Positions 19,530 to 29,029 of a DNA stretch of 64,000 nucleotides are shown one piece after another (the stretch's first letter is position 1; each line of letters opens with the position of its first letter). Both the position numbers and the translations under genes were made by a program. The DNA comes from Hetaerina americana (taxonomy: Eukaryota; Arthropoda; Insecta; Odonata; Calopterygidae). The notes beneath the pieces were generated by a model. That model was given only the letters and a program-made list of their open reading frames with translations, was not told where the DNA came from and did no database searches. Location of the stretch: assembly GCA_022747635.1 (NCBI GenBank), contig JAKTNV010000088.1, forward strand, positions 370,001 through 434,000, given 5' to 3'.

Positions 19530-19835
19530 ACTCATCGCGCACAACTTGAGAGGTTCTGCGAAACCTGAAATTTGAACCGATTCCACACCCTCCTTATTTC
19601 CCCGCTCTTACGCCTTGCTATTTTTATTTTTTTCCTCAACTCAAGAGACACCTCAAGGGTAATCATTACACCTCGGACGATGAGGTGAAGGCAGAGCTGT
19701 CAAGTCCTGGATTCGAGAAAAGTCGGGAAGAGTTTTACAGTGACGGAATGAAAAAACTTGTTACACGCTGGGAGAAATGTGTTAGCCTTAACGGTTACTA
19801 TGTTTGGAAAATAAATATATGATTTTTAAGCCTAA
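19530..19835 (+). pseudogene. mariner M4 transposase, C-terminal part
   Basis: Reads AQLERFCET, then LNRFHT/KFEPIPHPPYFPALTP in adjacent frames, FFPQLKRHLKGNHYTSDDEV, SREEFYSDGMKKLVTRWEKC and LNGYYVWK. This is the C-terminal third of a mariner transposase with one frameshift near 19565. The third catalytic Asp region reads ALTP where DLAP is usual, so the acidic residue is lost. A close copy is at 37300-37560. Confidence 0.82.
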
Positions 19836-19930
19836 GAATTTTATTTTAATGTACTCTTTGCCCGATCTTGCCTTTGGTTTTTTTTATGGTCTACAAGTAC
19901 ATGTGCATTGCTTTTCGGCCTACCTCGTGG

Positions 19931-20822
19931 TACGTTTAGAGTGCCATTAAAAGAGAAACCAGCACGATGGTAGTATGTGCTCCCATTTTCGTTTTCGGTT
20001 GCCTCGTAAAGGGAAGAATGAGGAATGACACACCTCCTTTATCGCACGCTTGTATGTGTGTGTGTGTGTGTGAGTGCGTTCACGTGCCGTTTGTGGAGAC
20101 GAAGGCGTCGCGCCCGTGAGTATTTGCGTTCGTCTAACTCAAAGCGCTCGTTGAAAAAGTACCGCGTCTCTTTCTCCATCCCCTTCCACCCCTCCTCCCA
20201 TCCCGCCATGTGTCTCCGCTCGTCTCAACGTGCCCCCTCAGACACAAAGCAAACCCTTCAACCAGGGCATCCCCCCTATTCTCCCTTAAAACAGAAGATA
20301 AGCGAGGGTGGATGGGGATGTGTTGGTAGGATGACGGGTGGGAGGGAATGGTTCGGAGGGTAAAGGAGGAAATACATGGACTGCCTAGGAAAAATCTAGG
20401 AAGAGGAGGAGGAGGACATCTCACCGAAACACCCCTAGCCTAGCTTAAGGGGGTGGATATCAATGAAGGGTGACGATAAAGGAGAAGTGTGGTTCGTTAA
20501 GATGGATTATTTGACGAGGAGAAAATAGCGGAATGGCATCACTCCTCTCTCTCTTCCGTTATAAGAAAGCTGTAGGTCGTACTCTAGTAGGGGGGATTTA
20601 AGGCCGAGCTTATATCTTCAGTTTATTATTATTCTCGCAAGATGTTTTGCCGGCCGTGAAATCCGTCTTTTATATTATTTTTCCTGGAGAATGAACGCTA
20701 AGTATATAATCCTTGCGATTGAGACCTGACGCCACGCGTGTGTAGAGAGAAAAACTACCCCATTCCTGAAAATTCTTAATGAACGGAAATATATTTTTCG
20801 TTCTCTTGTCGGCATGAGGACT
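19931..20822. other. Unassigned DNA
   Basis: Contains a (GT)n run at 20055-20071 and purine-rich patches. Open frames at 20025-20363 (+) and 20134-20424 (-) have no motif. Confidence 0.4.
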
Positions 20823-21735
20823 GCCCAATAAATACGCGCACTGAGGCCATAAAAACTTCATATTGCGAAATTTCGTCTACATCGATTGTGTTCCCTTCAA
20901 AGTACTCTCCATTCGTTGCTATGCACTTATCCCATCTTCTTTTCCACTGTTTAAAGCACCCTTGGAAGTCCTTGGCAGTTAGGCTTTTTAGTTTCCTCGT
21001 CGTTTCTTCCTTTAATGTGTCCACATCTTCCCAGTGATGTCCCCTTATCACATTTTTACATTTTGGGAATGGGAAAAAGTCACAGGGGGCGAGATCTGAC
21101 TTATAAGGAGGATGATCAAGGATGGTGATTGAATTTTTTGCCGTAAACTGGCGAAAAATCAATGCTGAATGTGCAGGTGCATTGTCATGGTGAAGGATCC
21201 ATCCATCATGTTCGGTTAAAATAGTGTGCACTGCTGATTTTCCTAAATTCAGTTCATCAGCTATCATTCGGACAGTTTTTCGACGATCAGTAAGGACAAG
21301 GCACCGTACACGATCAATGTTGCCATCAACACTGGTGGTCGAAGGTCGTCCCGGCCTTGCATCATCCATGGCGTCTTGTCGGCCATCTTTAAAACGCTTA
21401 ATCCACTTGAAAATGGATGTTTTCTTCAGAGAATTATCCTTGTAAACAGTTGTCAACATTCTACAATTTATTTATAACTTTTGCCGCACATCACCAAAAA
21501 ACTTGATGTTGATTCGTTACTCCGCGATTTCGTCAATTTCCACTTTCGAAAAACAGTAAAAACAAGGGCAACAGAAACTAACATAACTGGCACCATGCGC
21601 ACAGCTCGACGATCCGTCAAGCACAGACGGCTCATTGGGTCTCAGGCAACTACCGCCGTTAGTGGGCGGGGCTATAGTCCGCGTCATGACCGCCAGATTA
21701 CACAAGTTCGCGCATTTAGAACAAACGAGTTTAAC
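20823..21735 (-). mobile_element. mariner element, family M1 copy b
   Basis: A transposase pseudogene flanked on both sides by short related ends: 'aataaatacgcgcactgagg' near 20828 and its counterpart around 'gttcgcgcatttagaac' near 21710-21725. It abuts a CR1-like LINE fragment at 21736. The terminal repeats are short and diverged, so the exact ends are approximate. Confidence 0.65.
20845..21550 (-). pseudogene. mariner M1 transposase with internal deletion
   Basis: Open from 21459: MLTTVYKDNSLKKTSIFKWI...DARPGRPSTTS...LTDRRKTVRMIADELNLGKS, the helix-turn-helix DNA-binding half. At HTILTEHDGWILHHDNAPAH it jumps straight to the second catalytic Asp, so roughly 110 residues including the first catalytic Asp are deleted in frame. 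HPPYKSDLAPCDFFPFPK retains the third Asp, followed by a normal C-terminus (SLTAKDFQGCFKQWKRRWDK, ATNGEYFE). Upstream of 21459 the N-terminus (EIDEIAE, stop, RINIKF) contains stops. Inactive. Confidence 0.87.
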
Positions 21736-22195
21736 TATGACACTGAAGGAATTATAATGGCCCCACACTACTTAGGTAGATCAGACCACAAAGATAAACT
21801 AAGGGAGATAGATTCCAGGACAGATAGGTACAAATACTCATTCTTTCCCCGAACAATCAGAAATCATAATAGTAAGAAACCGAAGTCACTTTAGAAATAT
21901 TGAAAACATTGAATTTACAAGTCGGAGCAAAGTTAAACACTGCAAAGCTGTTAGGTATACTTTCAGGTGCATGTGTATGTAAGATGTAGATTGAGTGTTT
22001 GCATTTGTGTGGGGTATAAGTGCTCATGAATGAATGTATGCCATGTTTTTTTTTTGGATATATGATTTTGTGGTTATTGCATGCGGTTTTTTTTTCTTTT
22101 TCTTTTCTAAATTACGGGTGGTGTCCTAACACCCCCCGCCACACGCCCTTGCGATGGCTTGCGGGGTATTAAGTAGATGTAGATGTAGATTTATT
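21736..22195 (+). mobile_element. CR1-like LINE, 3' end with C-terminal coding remnant
   Basis: Plus-strand codons read LGRSDHKDKLREIDSRTDRY and SFFPRTIRNHN, the conserved C-terminal tail of CR1/Jockey-type reverse transcriptases. About 300 bp of 3' UTR follows, ending 'ccccccgccacacgcccttg' and a (TAGATG)n tail (tagatgtagatgtagattt). This copy links the coding tail with the 3' terminus seen alone at other sites. Confidence 0.75.
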
Positions 22196-22200
22196 GCACA

Positions 22201-22987
22201 TACAGGGTTCGTCCGGAAAATAAGTGTACTGATTTTTTCCCGCCGCTCCAGGCGCGCCCAGCACCGCTCTGACGGGCTGCGATTGGAGGGGGGTATGTTG
22301 GCAAGCGACACCGAAAAAGGCAGTCGGCTCTGAGCTGTGGTGTAGTGAGGAGCTCTGTTAACGCGAACCTCCACGCTCGACCCACGTCACGGAACGCGAT
22401 GCCGAAGTTTTTGGAGCAGCGTTATTCCATCAAATTTGCGGTAAAGCTTGGGAAATCGTCTACCGAAACTGTCGGTATGATTAACCAGGCTTACGGGGAG
22501 TCAGCCATGTCCAGAAACATGATCTTTCGGTGGCACAAGATGTTCGTGGAGGGCAGAGAAGAGGTCGACGACGAACCACGGTCTGGACTCCCATCAGCGA
22601 CACTCACCGACGAAAATGTGCGAAAAGTTCGCGATGTACTGAACTCTGATCGTCGTCTTAGTGTTCGGATGATAGCAGAGCAGTGTAATGTGCCAAAAAC
22701 AATAGTGCACGAGTCGCCCGCGTCCGGCCAGCGATCAAAAACATCTGGCGGATGCATCACGACAATGCGCCGTCTCACACCGCGCTTGTCGTGTCGGACT
22801 TCTTGGCCAAGCACGGCGTGGCAACGCTGCCGCACCCGCCCTACAGCCCGGACTTGGCACCACCGGACTTCCTTCTGTTCCCGAAGATAAAGAGGAGTTT
22901 GAAAGGAACGCGATACGGGACTTTGGACGCCGTCAAAGAGGCCGTGACGACGTGTCTTCGAGAGGTTCCCGATGATGCCTTCGCGGG
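22201..22987 (+). mobile_element. mariner element, family M2 copy a, joined to a PLE
   Basis: Starts with TA then the terminal repeat cagggttcgtccggaaaata. Transposase starts at ATG 22399 (MPKFLEQRYSIKFAVKLGKS...FRWHKMFVEGREEVDDEPRS...VRMIAEQCNVPKTIVHE). At about 22710 a deletion joins this to the RVARVRPAIKNIWRMHHDNA region in another frame, removing the first catalytic Asp. The catalytic end (LPHPPYSPDLAPPDFLLFPK) stays open and runs without a stop into the PLE at about 22988. The mariner right end is missing. Confidence 0.85.
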
Positions 22988-24398
22988 AGCACCCTCTTAT
23001 AAATTGGCCACAAAAATGAATACTGTATTTAGACAGGTTTCCAGTTTCTCAACAAAGCATGGTGTTAAAAATTCCATAAGTTTAGCGCAGAACCTCCAGC
23101 ATCTCTTACTACCTACCAACTCTAAACTCGTATCTTTTGATATAAAAAATCTATTCACCTCTGTACCCGTCCAAAAGAGCTTGTCCCTCGTTCAAAAAAT
23201 ACTCCAACAATCAAAGGTGGACCCGATAATATCTAAAGAAATTCATTTGCTCATGGAACTATGTGCTAATCAGAGTTATTTTCTATTCAACAAAAATTTT
23301 TATCACCAAGGAGATGGTCTCGCTATGGGATCCCCTCTCTCACCATTATTAGCTGAAATATTTATGGACGACTTCGAAAGAAACCTATTTAATTCCAACC
23401 ATCCCCTTTTAAAAAATATCTTCTATTGGTATCGCTATGTTGATGACATCATCTGCTGTTGGACAGGGAGTGAGAGACAACTAGATTTATTCCTAAACAT
23501 ACTTAACCATCAACATCCCAAAATTTCTTTCACCATGGAAATAGAGTCCGAAATAGGTCTAAAGTTTCTGGATCTCACGAAAACCATTAAAAATAACAAA
23601 CACAACTTTTCAGTATTCAGGAAACCATGCTATAGCAACATTATCATTCCATCTGATTCTTGTCACCCTACTGCTCATAAACTATCCGCATTCCATGCGA
23701 TGTTACATAGACTAGTAAATTTACCCCTCACAAAAACCAACTTCAATAAGGAACTCAACATTATAAAATCCATAGCATCATCTAATGGCTATGATCCAAA
23801 TTTAATAATGAAAATGCTAAAGAAAAAACTCCAGAGAATTACCATTTCCAAAATTTGCCCTCTTAGGCCCGTTAAAGACAATACAAAAAAGTGGTGTAAA
23901 TTATTATTTGTTGGTCCCCTCACGGACAAATTAGCCAGACGTTTCCCCAAAGATACATATAACATTTCCCTTTACAACCCCTCCACACTAGGGAGGATAT
24001 TATGCAGAAATAAAGACAAGTTGGACCCCCTCCTTCAATCCGGTGTGTACAAAGTGAAATGTGATTCCTGTGAAAAGTGCTACATAGGCCAGACTGGGAG
24101 AGGTTTCATCACGAGAGTGAAAGAACATAAGAGATGCTGAACATCAGGGGATGAAACGTCTCTCCTAGCCAAACATCTAATAAGGACATCACATGAGTGC
24201 AAGTTTGTTCCGGAAATCCTCCACCTGGAGAATAAGGGTATGAAACTGGACACATTGGAACAATTGGAAATACTGCAGGAGGACCACAATGTTCTCCTAA
24301 ATGAACAAATTTTTGTGAACCATTCACCCCTCCTCAAGATCCCTTTCACGATTAATAAACTCAAGAATCAAAATCCTACTGCCCCTCCTCTTTCATGA
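22988..24398 (+). pseudogene. PLE reverse transcriptase with GIY-YIG endonuclease
   Basis: Open in frame with the upstream mariner. RT motifs: LVSFDIKNLFTSVPV (motif A, near 23130), GDGLAMGSPLSPLLAEIFMD (motif B, near 23310) and YRYVDDIICCW (motif C, near 23431-23462). Next come KFLDLT and the PLE thumb region. The endonuclease follows: SGVYKVKC (24045), CEKCYIGQTGRGF and RVKEHKR. A TGA at 24138-24140 interrupts the nuclease. Beyond it the same frame continues cleanly (TSGDETSLLAKHLIRTSHEC...LEILQEDHNVLLNEQIF) to TGA 24396-24398, so one mutation separates it from a complete C-terminus. The N-terminal RT fingers are lost. Confidence 0.88.
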
Positions 24399-24866
24399 CT
24401 TCACCCTCCTACCTTCTCCTCTCTTCCCCCCCCCCCCTGTCAGGGTCTCTCACTGCCCACTACCACCGGTCATCATATTTTCCAAGAATTAACTAGTGCA
24501 CTTCCCCACCCCCTTCCCCCCCTCGCAGCACGTGGCTCATCCCTTCCACTAAAACCAGCAGTGGGCTCTGCTTCCCAGAAAGTTACCTGTTTAACCCATC
24601 TTCCCCCCCCCCCACTATCTCCTACTGATAATTCCTTCCCTATGTCCTTAAGCCTTTAACCCCCTGCTATACAACAACCCGCTCCCGATACTCCAGCCCC
24701 TTGTCCCCCACTTTGCGGTTTTTCCTGTCATTAACCCCCCATTTTTCGCTCTTTATAACCTCTCCGCCTCTCCTCCCCCCCTCCTCCTCTCCCCTACACG
24801 ACTCTCCCTCCCGAACCACATCTTCTGTACATATAAATAAGGTCTCCTTACTATTTAGTTTGTCTT

Positions 24867-24905
24867 GTACCTGATGATGACTCTGTGAGTTGAAACGCGT
24901 CGTAC
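24867..24905 (+). ncRNA. Hammerhead-ribozyme-like motif at the PLE 3' end
   Basis: Order seen: gtac (24867-24870), ctgatga (24871-24877), one extra t, stem gactc/gagtt closed by tgt (24879-24891), gaaa (24892-24895), then cgcgtc and gtac (24902-24905). The two gtac blocks pair as stem I. The acgcgt stretch (24895-24900) is self-complementary and could serve as a very short stem III, which would place cleavage after C24901. Hammerhead motifs with minimal stem III are known in PLE pseudo-LTRs. The extra base between CUGAUGA and stem II departs from the textbook core, so activity is uncertain. Confidence 0.6.
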
Positions 24906-25094
24906 GTTAAATAAACTGTGGAAAAGTGCAAATTGTCCTTATTTCATTCAATATGTATGTACATTTGAAAATTTACACCATATGATGAGTTTGGATGAAA
25001 ATTAATCCAATAGGCTATCGACGTTGTCAAAATATTTTCCCTTTAGTTTCGCATAAGTTTCATGGATTTCACCACGTGCTAACGCACATCGCCT

Positions 25095-25587
25095 AATATT
25101 TTCACAACTGCAACTTCAAGAATCTCACCCCTCTTTCGCGTTATATTCGTAAATAAATAGTTGTGATCGACCTCTTGATATTCATTCATATTCTGCAAAT
25201 TAACCTCAATTTGTTGTGATTCGGCAGACATTTATGTCGCTCTCACTTCCATCTATCCTTGTCCAATGAATTTCTTTGTAGAAGCTGTAAAAATTATTCA
25301 TTACGACTTACCACTAATATGTTTGAAAATGTGCGTTACCGTAAAAATATTTGAAACGAGATTTCTCGGCTAAATGTCTTAAATCATTTAAAATAATTAT
25401 ATTTGATTCAACTTCAGAAATCGTTGACGTGGTACGAGTATTTTCATTACATCCTAGACAATTTAGTTATAATAAAGTTCGCCGAAATTCAATATCTCTC
25501 GTAAGTTTTTCAACTGTGATATATAGTATGAACGAATATAACGCGAAAGAGGGGTGAGATACTTGCAGTTCCAGTTGTGAAAATGTT
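25095..25587. mobile_element. Non-autonomous element with ~55-bp terminal inverted repeats
   Basis: Left arm 25095-25150 (contains 'cacccctctttcgcgttata') and right arm 25532-25587 (contains 'tataacgcgaaagaggggtg') are near-perfect reverse complements over about 55 bp, including the outer 'tttcacaactg'/'cagttgtgaaa' pair. The 380-bp interior is AT-rich and non-coding. MITE-like; superfamily unknown. Confidence 0.65.
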
Positions 25588-25639
25588 TGGATGAAATATT
25601 TGACCAAAAATGGAGGGATGGATAGACGACTTTATCAGT

Positions 25640-26560
25640 AACCTGTACATGTCTAAAGACCCCTCAGGTTCGCATTGAGGGTAGCGGGGTAAAACAGGGG
25701 TATCCATTATCGACTCTGCTTTTCAGCGTAATACATGTTGAGGAGATGGTTACAGGGACATGGGAAGAACTGGATGTAGGAATGAAAGAGGGTGGCGGAT
25801 TCATAAAATCAGTTAGGTTTGCTGATGACCAAGCTTTAATTTGTCAGTCAGCGAAGGGGTTGCAAGCATTGCTGAGTGAATTGGAAATTCAGTGCGATAG
25901 ATATGGGATGAGAAGCAATATTAATGAAACAAAGGTTATGCGATTTTCCAGAAAGAGAAATGCCAAGGTTAACATTAAAATAGGGGGGCAGAAACTAGAG
26001 CAGGTGGAACAGTTTACGTATCTCTGAAGGGTCTTAGACCAACACGGTCAAAGTAGTAGGTACGTAAGGCGAAGAATTGCGCTAGGCAAAGAGGCTTTCA
26101 CAAGGAGGAGGGAGTTGATGACAGGGACGTTGACTAAGGATGTTAAGAAAAGACTCGTAAAAACTTTGATATGGAGCGTAGTTATGTGCGGGGCGGAAAC
26201 ATGTTCATTGAAGCAGGAGGATAGACGTAGATTGAAGGCTTTTGGAAAGTGGGTATGGAGAAGGATGGAGAAGGTGAAATGGACGGAAAGGGGAACAAAC
26301 AGGTATGGTGGGGGAGAAGAGGGGTTTACTGGTAGAAACCGTAAGAAGAAAAGTAAAAGTGGACGCAGAAGAATGTTTAAAGCAGCGAAGGAATGTTATG
26401 GGTGGTGGCAGAGGGGAGAACGATAGTCAGGCGAGGAAGCGTTAGAAAAAAGATCGGGATTTTGGACGGAATGAAGGGAGGAAGGTAGTAAGGGGGGTTG
26501 AATAAGGGTTTATTGTAGCATCGGATGTCAGGTTGTGTTTCGTGAGGAGTGGTATATAAA
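25640..26560 (+). pseudogene. RTE-clade LINE, 3' third of reverse transcriptase
   Basis: Frames give RIEGSGVKQGYPLS (motif B region, decayed), RFADDQALICQSAKGLQAL (catalytic FADD), CDRYGMRSNINETKVMRFSR, LEQVEQFTYL, a TGA, then QSSRYVRRRIALGKEAFTRR...LIWSVVMCGAETCSLKQEDR...FGKWVWRRMEKVKWTER. This is the RTE-type RT tail. The C-terminus drifts out of frame after 26300 and the 3' UTR (gcatcggatgtcaggttgtg) ends near 26545. 5'-truncated and inactive. Confidence 0.85.
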
Positions 26561-27115
26561 TTTATCGTTGCATAGCCTGTATTTACCGAAAAACCGTTTT
26601 TAACGGAGTACTATCAATGCGAAAAGGTTTTAAAATGGTGGCTCGAAAACGGATCTCATTACTTGATTTCATCTGCTTTTATGACGGCGTTAAAACTCGC
26701 GTAACTCTCCAGTCAGGGAAGAGTGGAATTGCATTAGACGCGACTTGACATTCTCAAATCCGTCTCGGAGGTCTTTTCATCCCTCCACTCCACTCCAATC
26801 CCTCCCTCCCTCTCTCCACTCCACCCTCCTACACTTTCCCGAACCCGCACACTTTTCTCCCCAGCGCCTCCCTCAATTTACGACTCGCTTGTCTAAATAA
26901 CTCATCCGCAACTCCTGAGTCGCTTTTGAGTTCGAGCGTGGGGCGAATGCTAAGTCTTAAAGCAGAGATATTATGGAGTGCCTTTCGTCTTTGTCGCCAT
27001 TTCCGCGGCAAATCGTTTAAGGGATTCCCAACATTTCGGTTCGCCGAGACTTTGGCAAAGTAATACCTTCTCAATTCCAGGATACTTACAACCACAATGC
27101 TACTGCACATTTTAA
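26561..27115. other. Unassigned DNA
   Basis: Contains a pyrimidine-rich block 26760-26835 (tccctccctccctctctcca). Nothing coding recognised. Confidence 0.4.
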
Positions 27116-27690
27116 ACTCCAGGCACCTCTAGTGTGCGTGTGTGGCAGGGGGTGATTTCACACCAGACTTTTTTTTTACACAAAATACTTTCGTGGTGTT
27201 GTCGTAAATTGTTTACCTTTTCCCTAATCGTTCGTGGGAGAAACGTTTACTTAAACCTTTAATCTTTCAACACTTAATATCGCTAATTTTATTTACATGA
27301 TACCAATACGCCACTATGGGTGTAGGTTTGCATAAAAATGTTGATTTTGCATGTGATTTTGTTCTCTTTTACTAGCGGTAACCCAACAACCCCCGCCACA
27401 CGCCCTTGAGGCGACTTGCACGGTATTTATGTAGATGTAGATATACCATAGTAGTACGATGGGGCTAACAACATTTTGTCGACATCTTCACCGCAAATGA
27501 GACCTCCTTCCAATTTATGCAAGAGCGTCAATCTGTAATTTAACCCTTTCTCCGTGAGTTATTCCCAGCGTCGCTCATCTAATATTTTGGATACGCTACT
27601 AAGTTTATCATAACAACGTTTTACAATTCTAACTCCTGTAATCTGTACGCGATCCAATTCGGCAGTCAATCCAACTTCATAAGGATCCCA
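27116..27690 (-). mobile_element. CR1-like LINE 3' end, with a second tail inserted in opposite orientation
   Basis: 27116-27250 is the family 3' terminus in minus orientation (gtgtgtggcagggggtgatt). 27455-27690 is the minus-strand RT tail (the codons around ITHGERVKLQIDALA and the 'caacgttttacaattctaac' block also seen at 41110). Between them 27290-27445 carries a plus-orientation terminus (accccc gccacacgcccttgag, tatttatgtagatgtagata). This implies one LINE copy inserted into, or recombined with, another. Confidence 0.6.
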
Positions 27691-28344
27691 TATCCATGTA
27701 AAATATTCTAAATAAGGCCAAAACAGCCAAAGATAACATTAATGTTTAATCTTTTCGTTACATGTCCCCAATTCTTTTCTAATAAATCTAAATTTTTTGT
27801 TAGCATGTCCACGTTTTGTTTATTTCATCACAGACGTCATTTCGTTCAAGGAAAGTGCGTATTTTAAAAGGTTATTATAAAGAAGGCCTCGGATCGTCCA
27901 TAGCGAGTATGCTCGTATACTTCCATGAAATGCGAGTGGATCTTTCTTCGCTCTACATTATTTCTTAGTTCCTTCTCCTTAATAATATCTAACTGCCTTC
28001 CCGCTGTCAAATAAGACCACACTCTCCTCCTTCCTGTGTCCAACGGTCTCCCTTCTGGTGTCAGGACCCTCAACATTCCCCGCTAATTTTCAATGTTTCC
28101 TCCATCCACTGTTTCCATTACTTTATAGAATGTCCTCATAGCAACATCCTCACTTTACTCACCCCCCGCTATTTAGAACCTCGGCATTTGTCTTCCTCTC
28201 TCTGTCCAACTTTACTTTCTCCCTTCTCCGTCACGCCCACATCTCAAAACTCTCCATTCCAGACTCATCCCTCATGCCTCCTGGAAGAGTAGATCTCACA
28301 TCCAAAAAGCAATGCGCTCCATATACATGATTTTTATAAAATGT
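27691..28344. other. Unassigned DNA
   Basis: Low-motif AT-rich sequence. 28130-28270 is CT-rich and faintly resembles RTE tails on the minus strand, but too weakly to call. Confidence 0.35.
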
Positions 28345-28830
28345 ATCTAGAAAAATAGATTCATTTCAGATAATGCTACTATGCTTCAAAATTCTTCAAA
28401 GCATATCCCTTGAGCGTCTACACACTTCTGCTAACAGCTTTTCCATGACTCGAAGGCTCCCTGATAGGCGGATTCTGGAAGGTCCTTAAGGGTTCGCGTG
28501 CAAACCTCTGCCACTTAGTCCAACGGATGGTGTCCTTCGAGGGAGGATTTCACTTTTAGGAATAGGTCATAGTCTGCTGGTGCCAAGTCGAGACTGTAAA
28601 GGGGTTGGGGAATCGTCGAGGTGTAGTTTCAGAAGGTCTTCGCAAGCAGAGACTCTCCACTCTGCTCTTGGTCGTCCGTCAAGACCTTCGGGACGAGTTT
28701 AGCGCAGATATTTCGCATCAAAAAATTTTCAGTTATAATGATGTCTAGGCTATCATCTTATCAATTGCCAATACGATCTGCCATCATGCGCTCACTTAAC
28801 CGACGGTCTGAATTTAGCACTTAAGGCACA
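28345..28830 (-). pseudogene. mariner-type transposase relic, family M5
   Basis: Minus strand: SDRRLSERMMADRIGN, stops, MRNICAKLVPKVLTDDQERR (linker between DNA-binding and catalytic domains), then a deletion to YSLDLAPADYDLFLKVKSSL (third catalytic Asp retained) and LPESAYQGAFESWK...QKCVDAQGICFEEF (C-terminus). Two of the three catalytic Asp residues are lost with the deleted part. A different mariner lineage from M1-M4. Confidence 0.78.
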
Positions 28831-29029
28831 GGTTAGGAAAAAATCATTAGCGACACTTTTTATACAAACTTTGTAAATCTTAACTTCAAAAACCCATCAT
28901 CAATACTCTTCTTCATGCAAATGCCGAAATACATGATCAACTCCACCTTCTCCAGTTTAGTTCCCCCTACTTTTAATATTTAACTCAAATCCAATACCGA
29001 TATAACGTAGAATCTCTGGACTACGTCTT
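28831..29029. other. Unassigned AT-rich DNA
   Basis: No recognisable feature between the mariner relic and the degraded PLE. Confidence 0.35.

Larger units (their letters stand above)
17195..19535 (-). mobile_element. Hepadnavirus-related-type retroelement (gag-like + RT-RNase H), no integrase
   Basis: A 2.3-kb minus-strand insertion with two overlapping open frames: a small basic-tailed gag-like protein (19005-19421) and a long RT-RNase H frame (17264-18985). No integrase, tyrosine recombinase, protease or GIY-YIG domain is present and I see no long direct repeats at the ends. The gag region is clearly richer in G+C than its surroundings. The polymerase motif set resembles hepadnavirus-type polymerases, and I recall hepadnavirus-related retroelements (named HEART) described from insect genomes. 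A DIRS-like element that lost its recombinase is the main alternative. The element is probably incomplete at the 5' side: a TAA stop lies a few codons upstream of the gag frame. Confidence 0.65.
16737..19930 (+). mobile_element. mariner element M4 copy a, interrupted by a retroelement
   Basis: Left terminus 'gggtaggctgaaaactaata...catgcttgtagacca' and right terminus 'gtctacaagtacatgtgcat...cttttcggcctacctcg' are inverted repeats of each other. Transposase pieces lie just inside both ends on the plus strand: N-terminal at 16943-17193 and C-terminal at 19530-19830. The interior from about 17195 to 19535 is a foreign minus-strand retroelement. About 150 codons of the transposase, including the first two catalytic Asp residues, are missing between the two pieces. 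Either the mariner was already internally deleted or sequence was lost at insertion. Confidence 0.8.
22988..24950 (+). mobile_element. Penelope-like element (EN+), 5'-truncated
   Basis: RT plus GIY-YIG endonuclease coding region followed by a 550-bp 3' region (C-rich at 24425-24830) that ends in a hammerhead-like motif and a T-rich tail. The 5' part of the RT is missing because the element joins mariner sequence at about 22988. PLEs are retroelements that prime reverse transcription at sites cut by their GIY-YIG nuclease. Confidence 0.85.

Noticed and set aside
21900..22195. (TAGATG)n tail as telomeric repeat
   Set aside because: Only two or three units, found at the 3' ends of a LINE family at several sites: a retrotransposon tail.
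24138..24140. TGA read as selenocysteine in the PLE endonuclease
   Set aside because: No reason for selenoprotein coding in a truncated transposon, and no SECIS-like structure was identified. A nonsense mutation is simpler.
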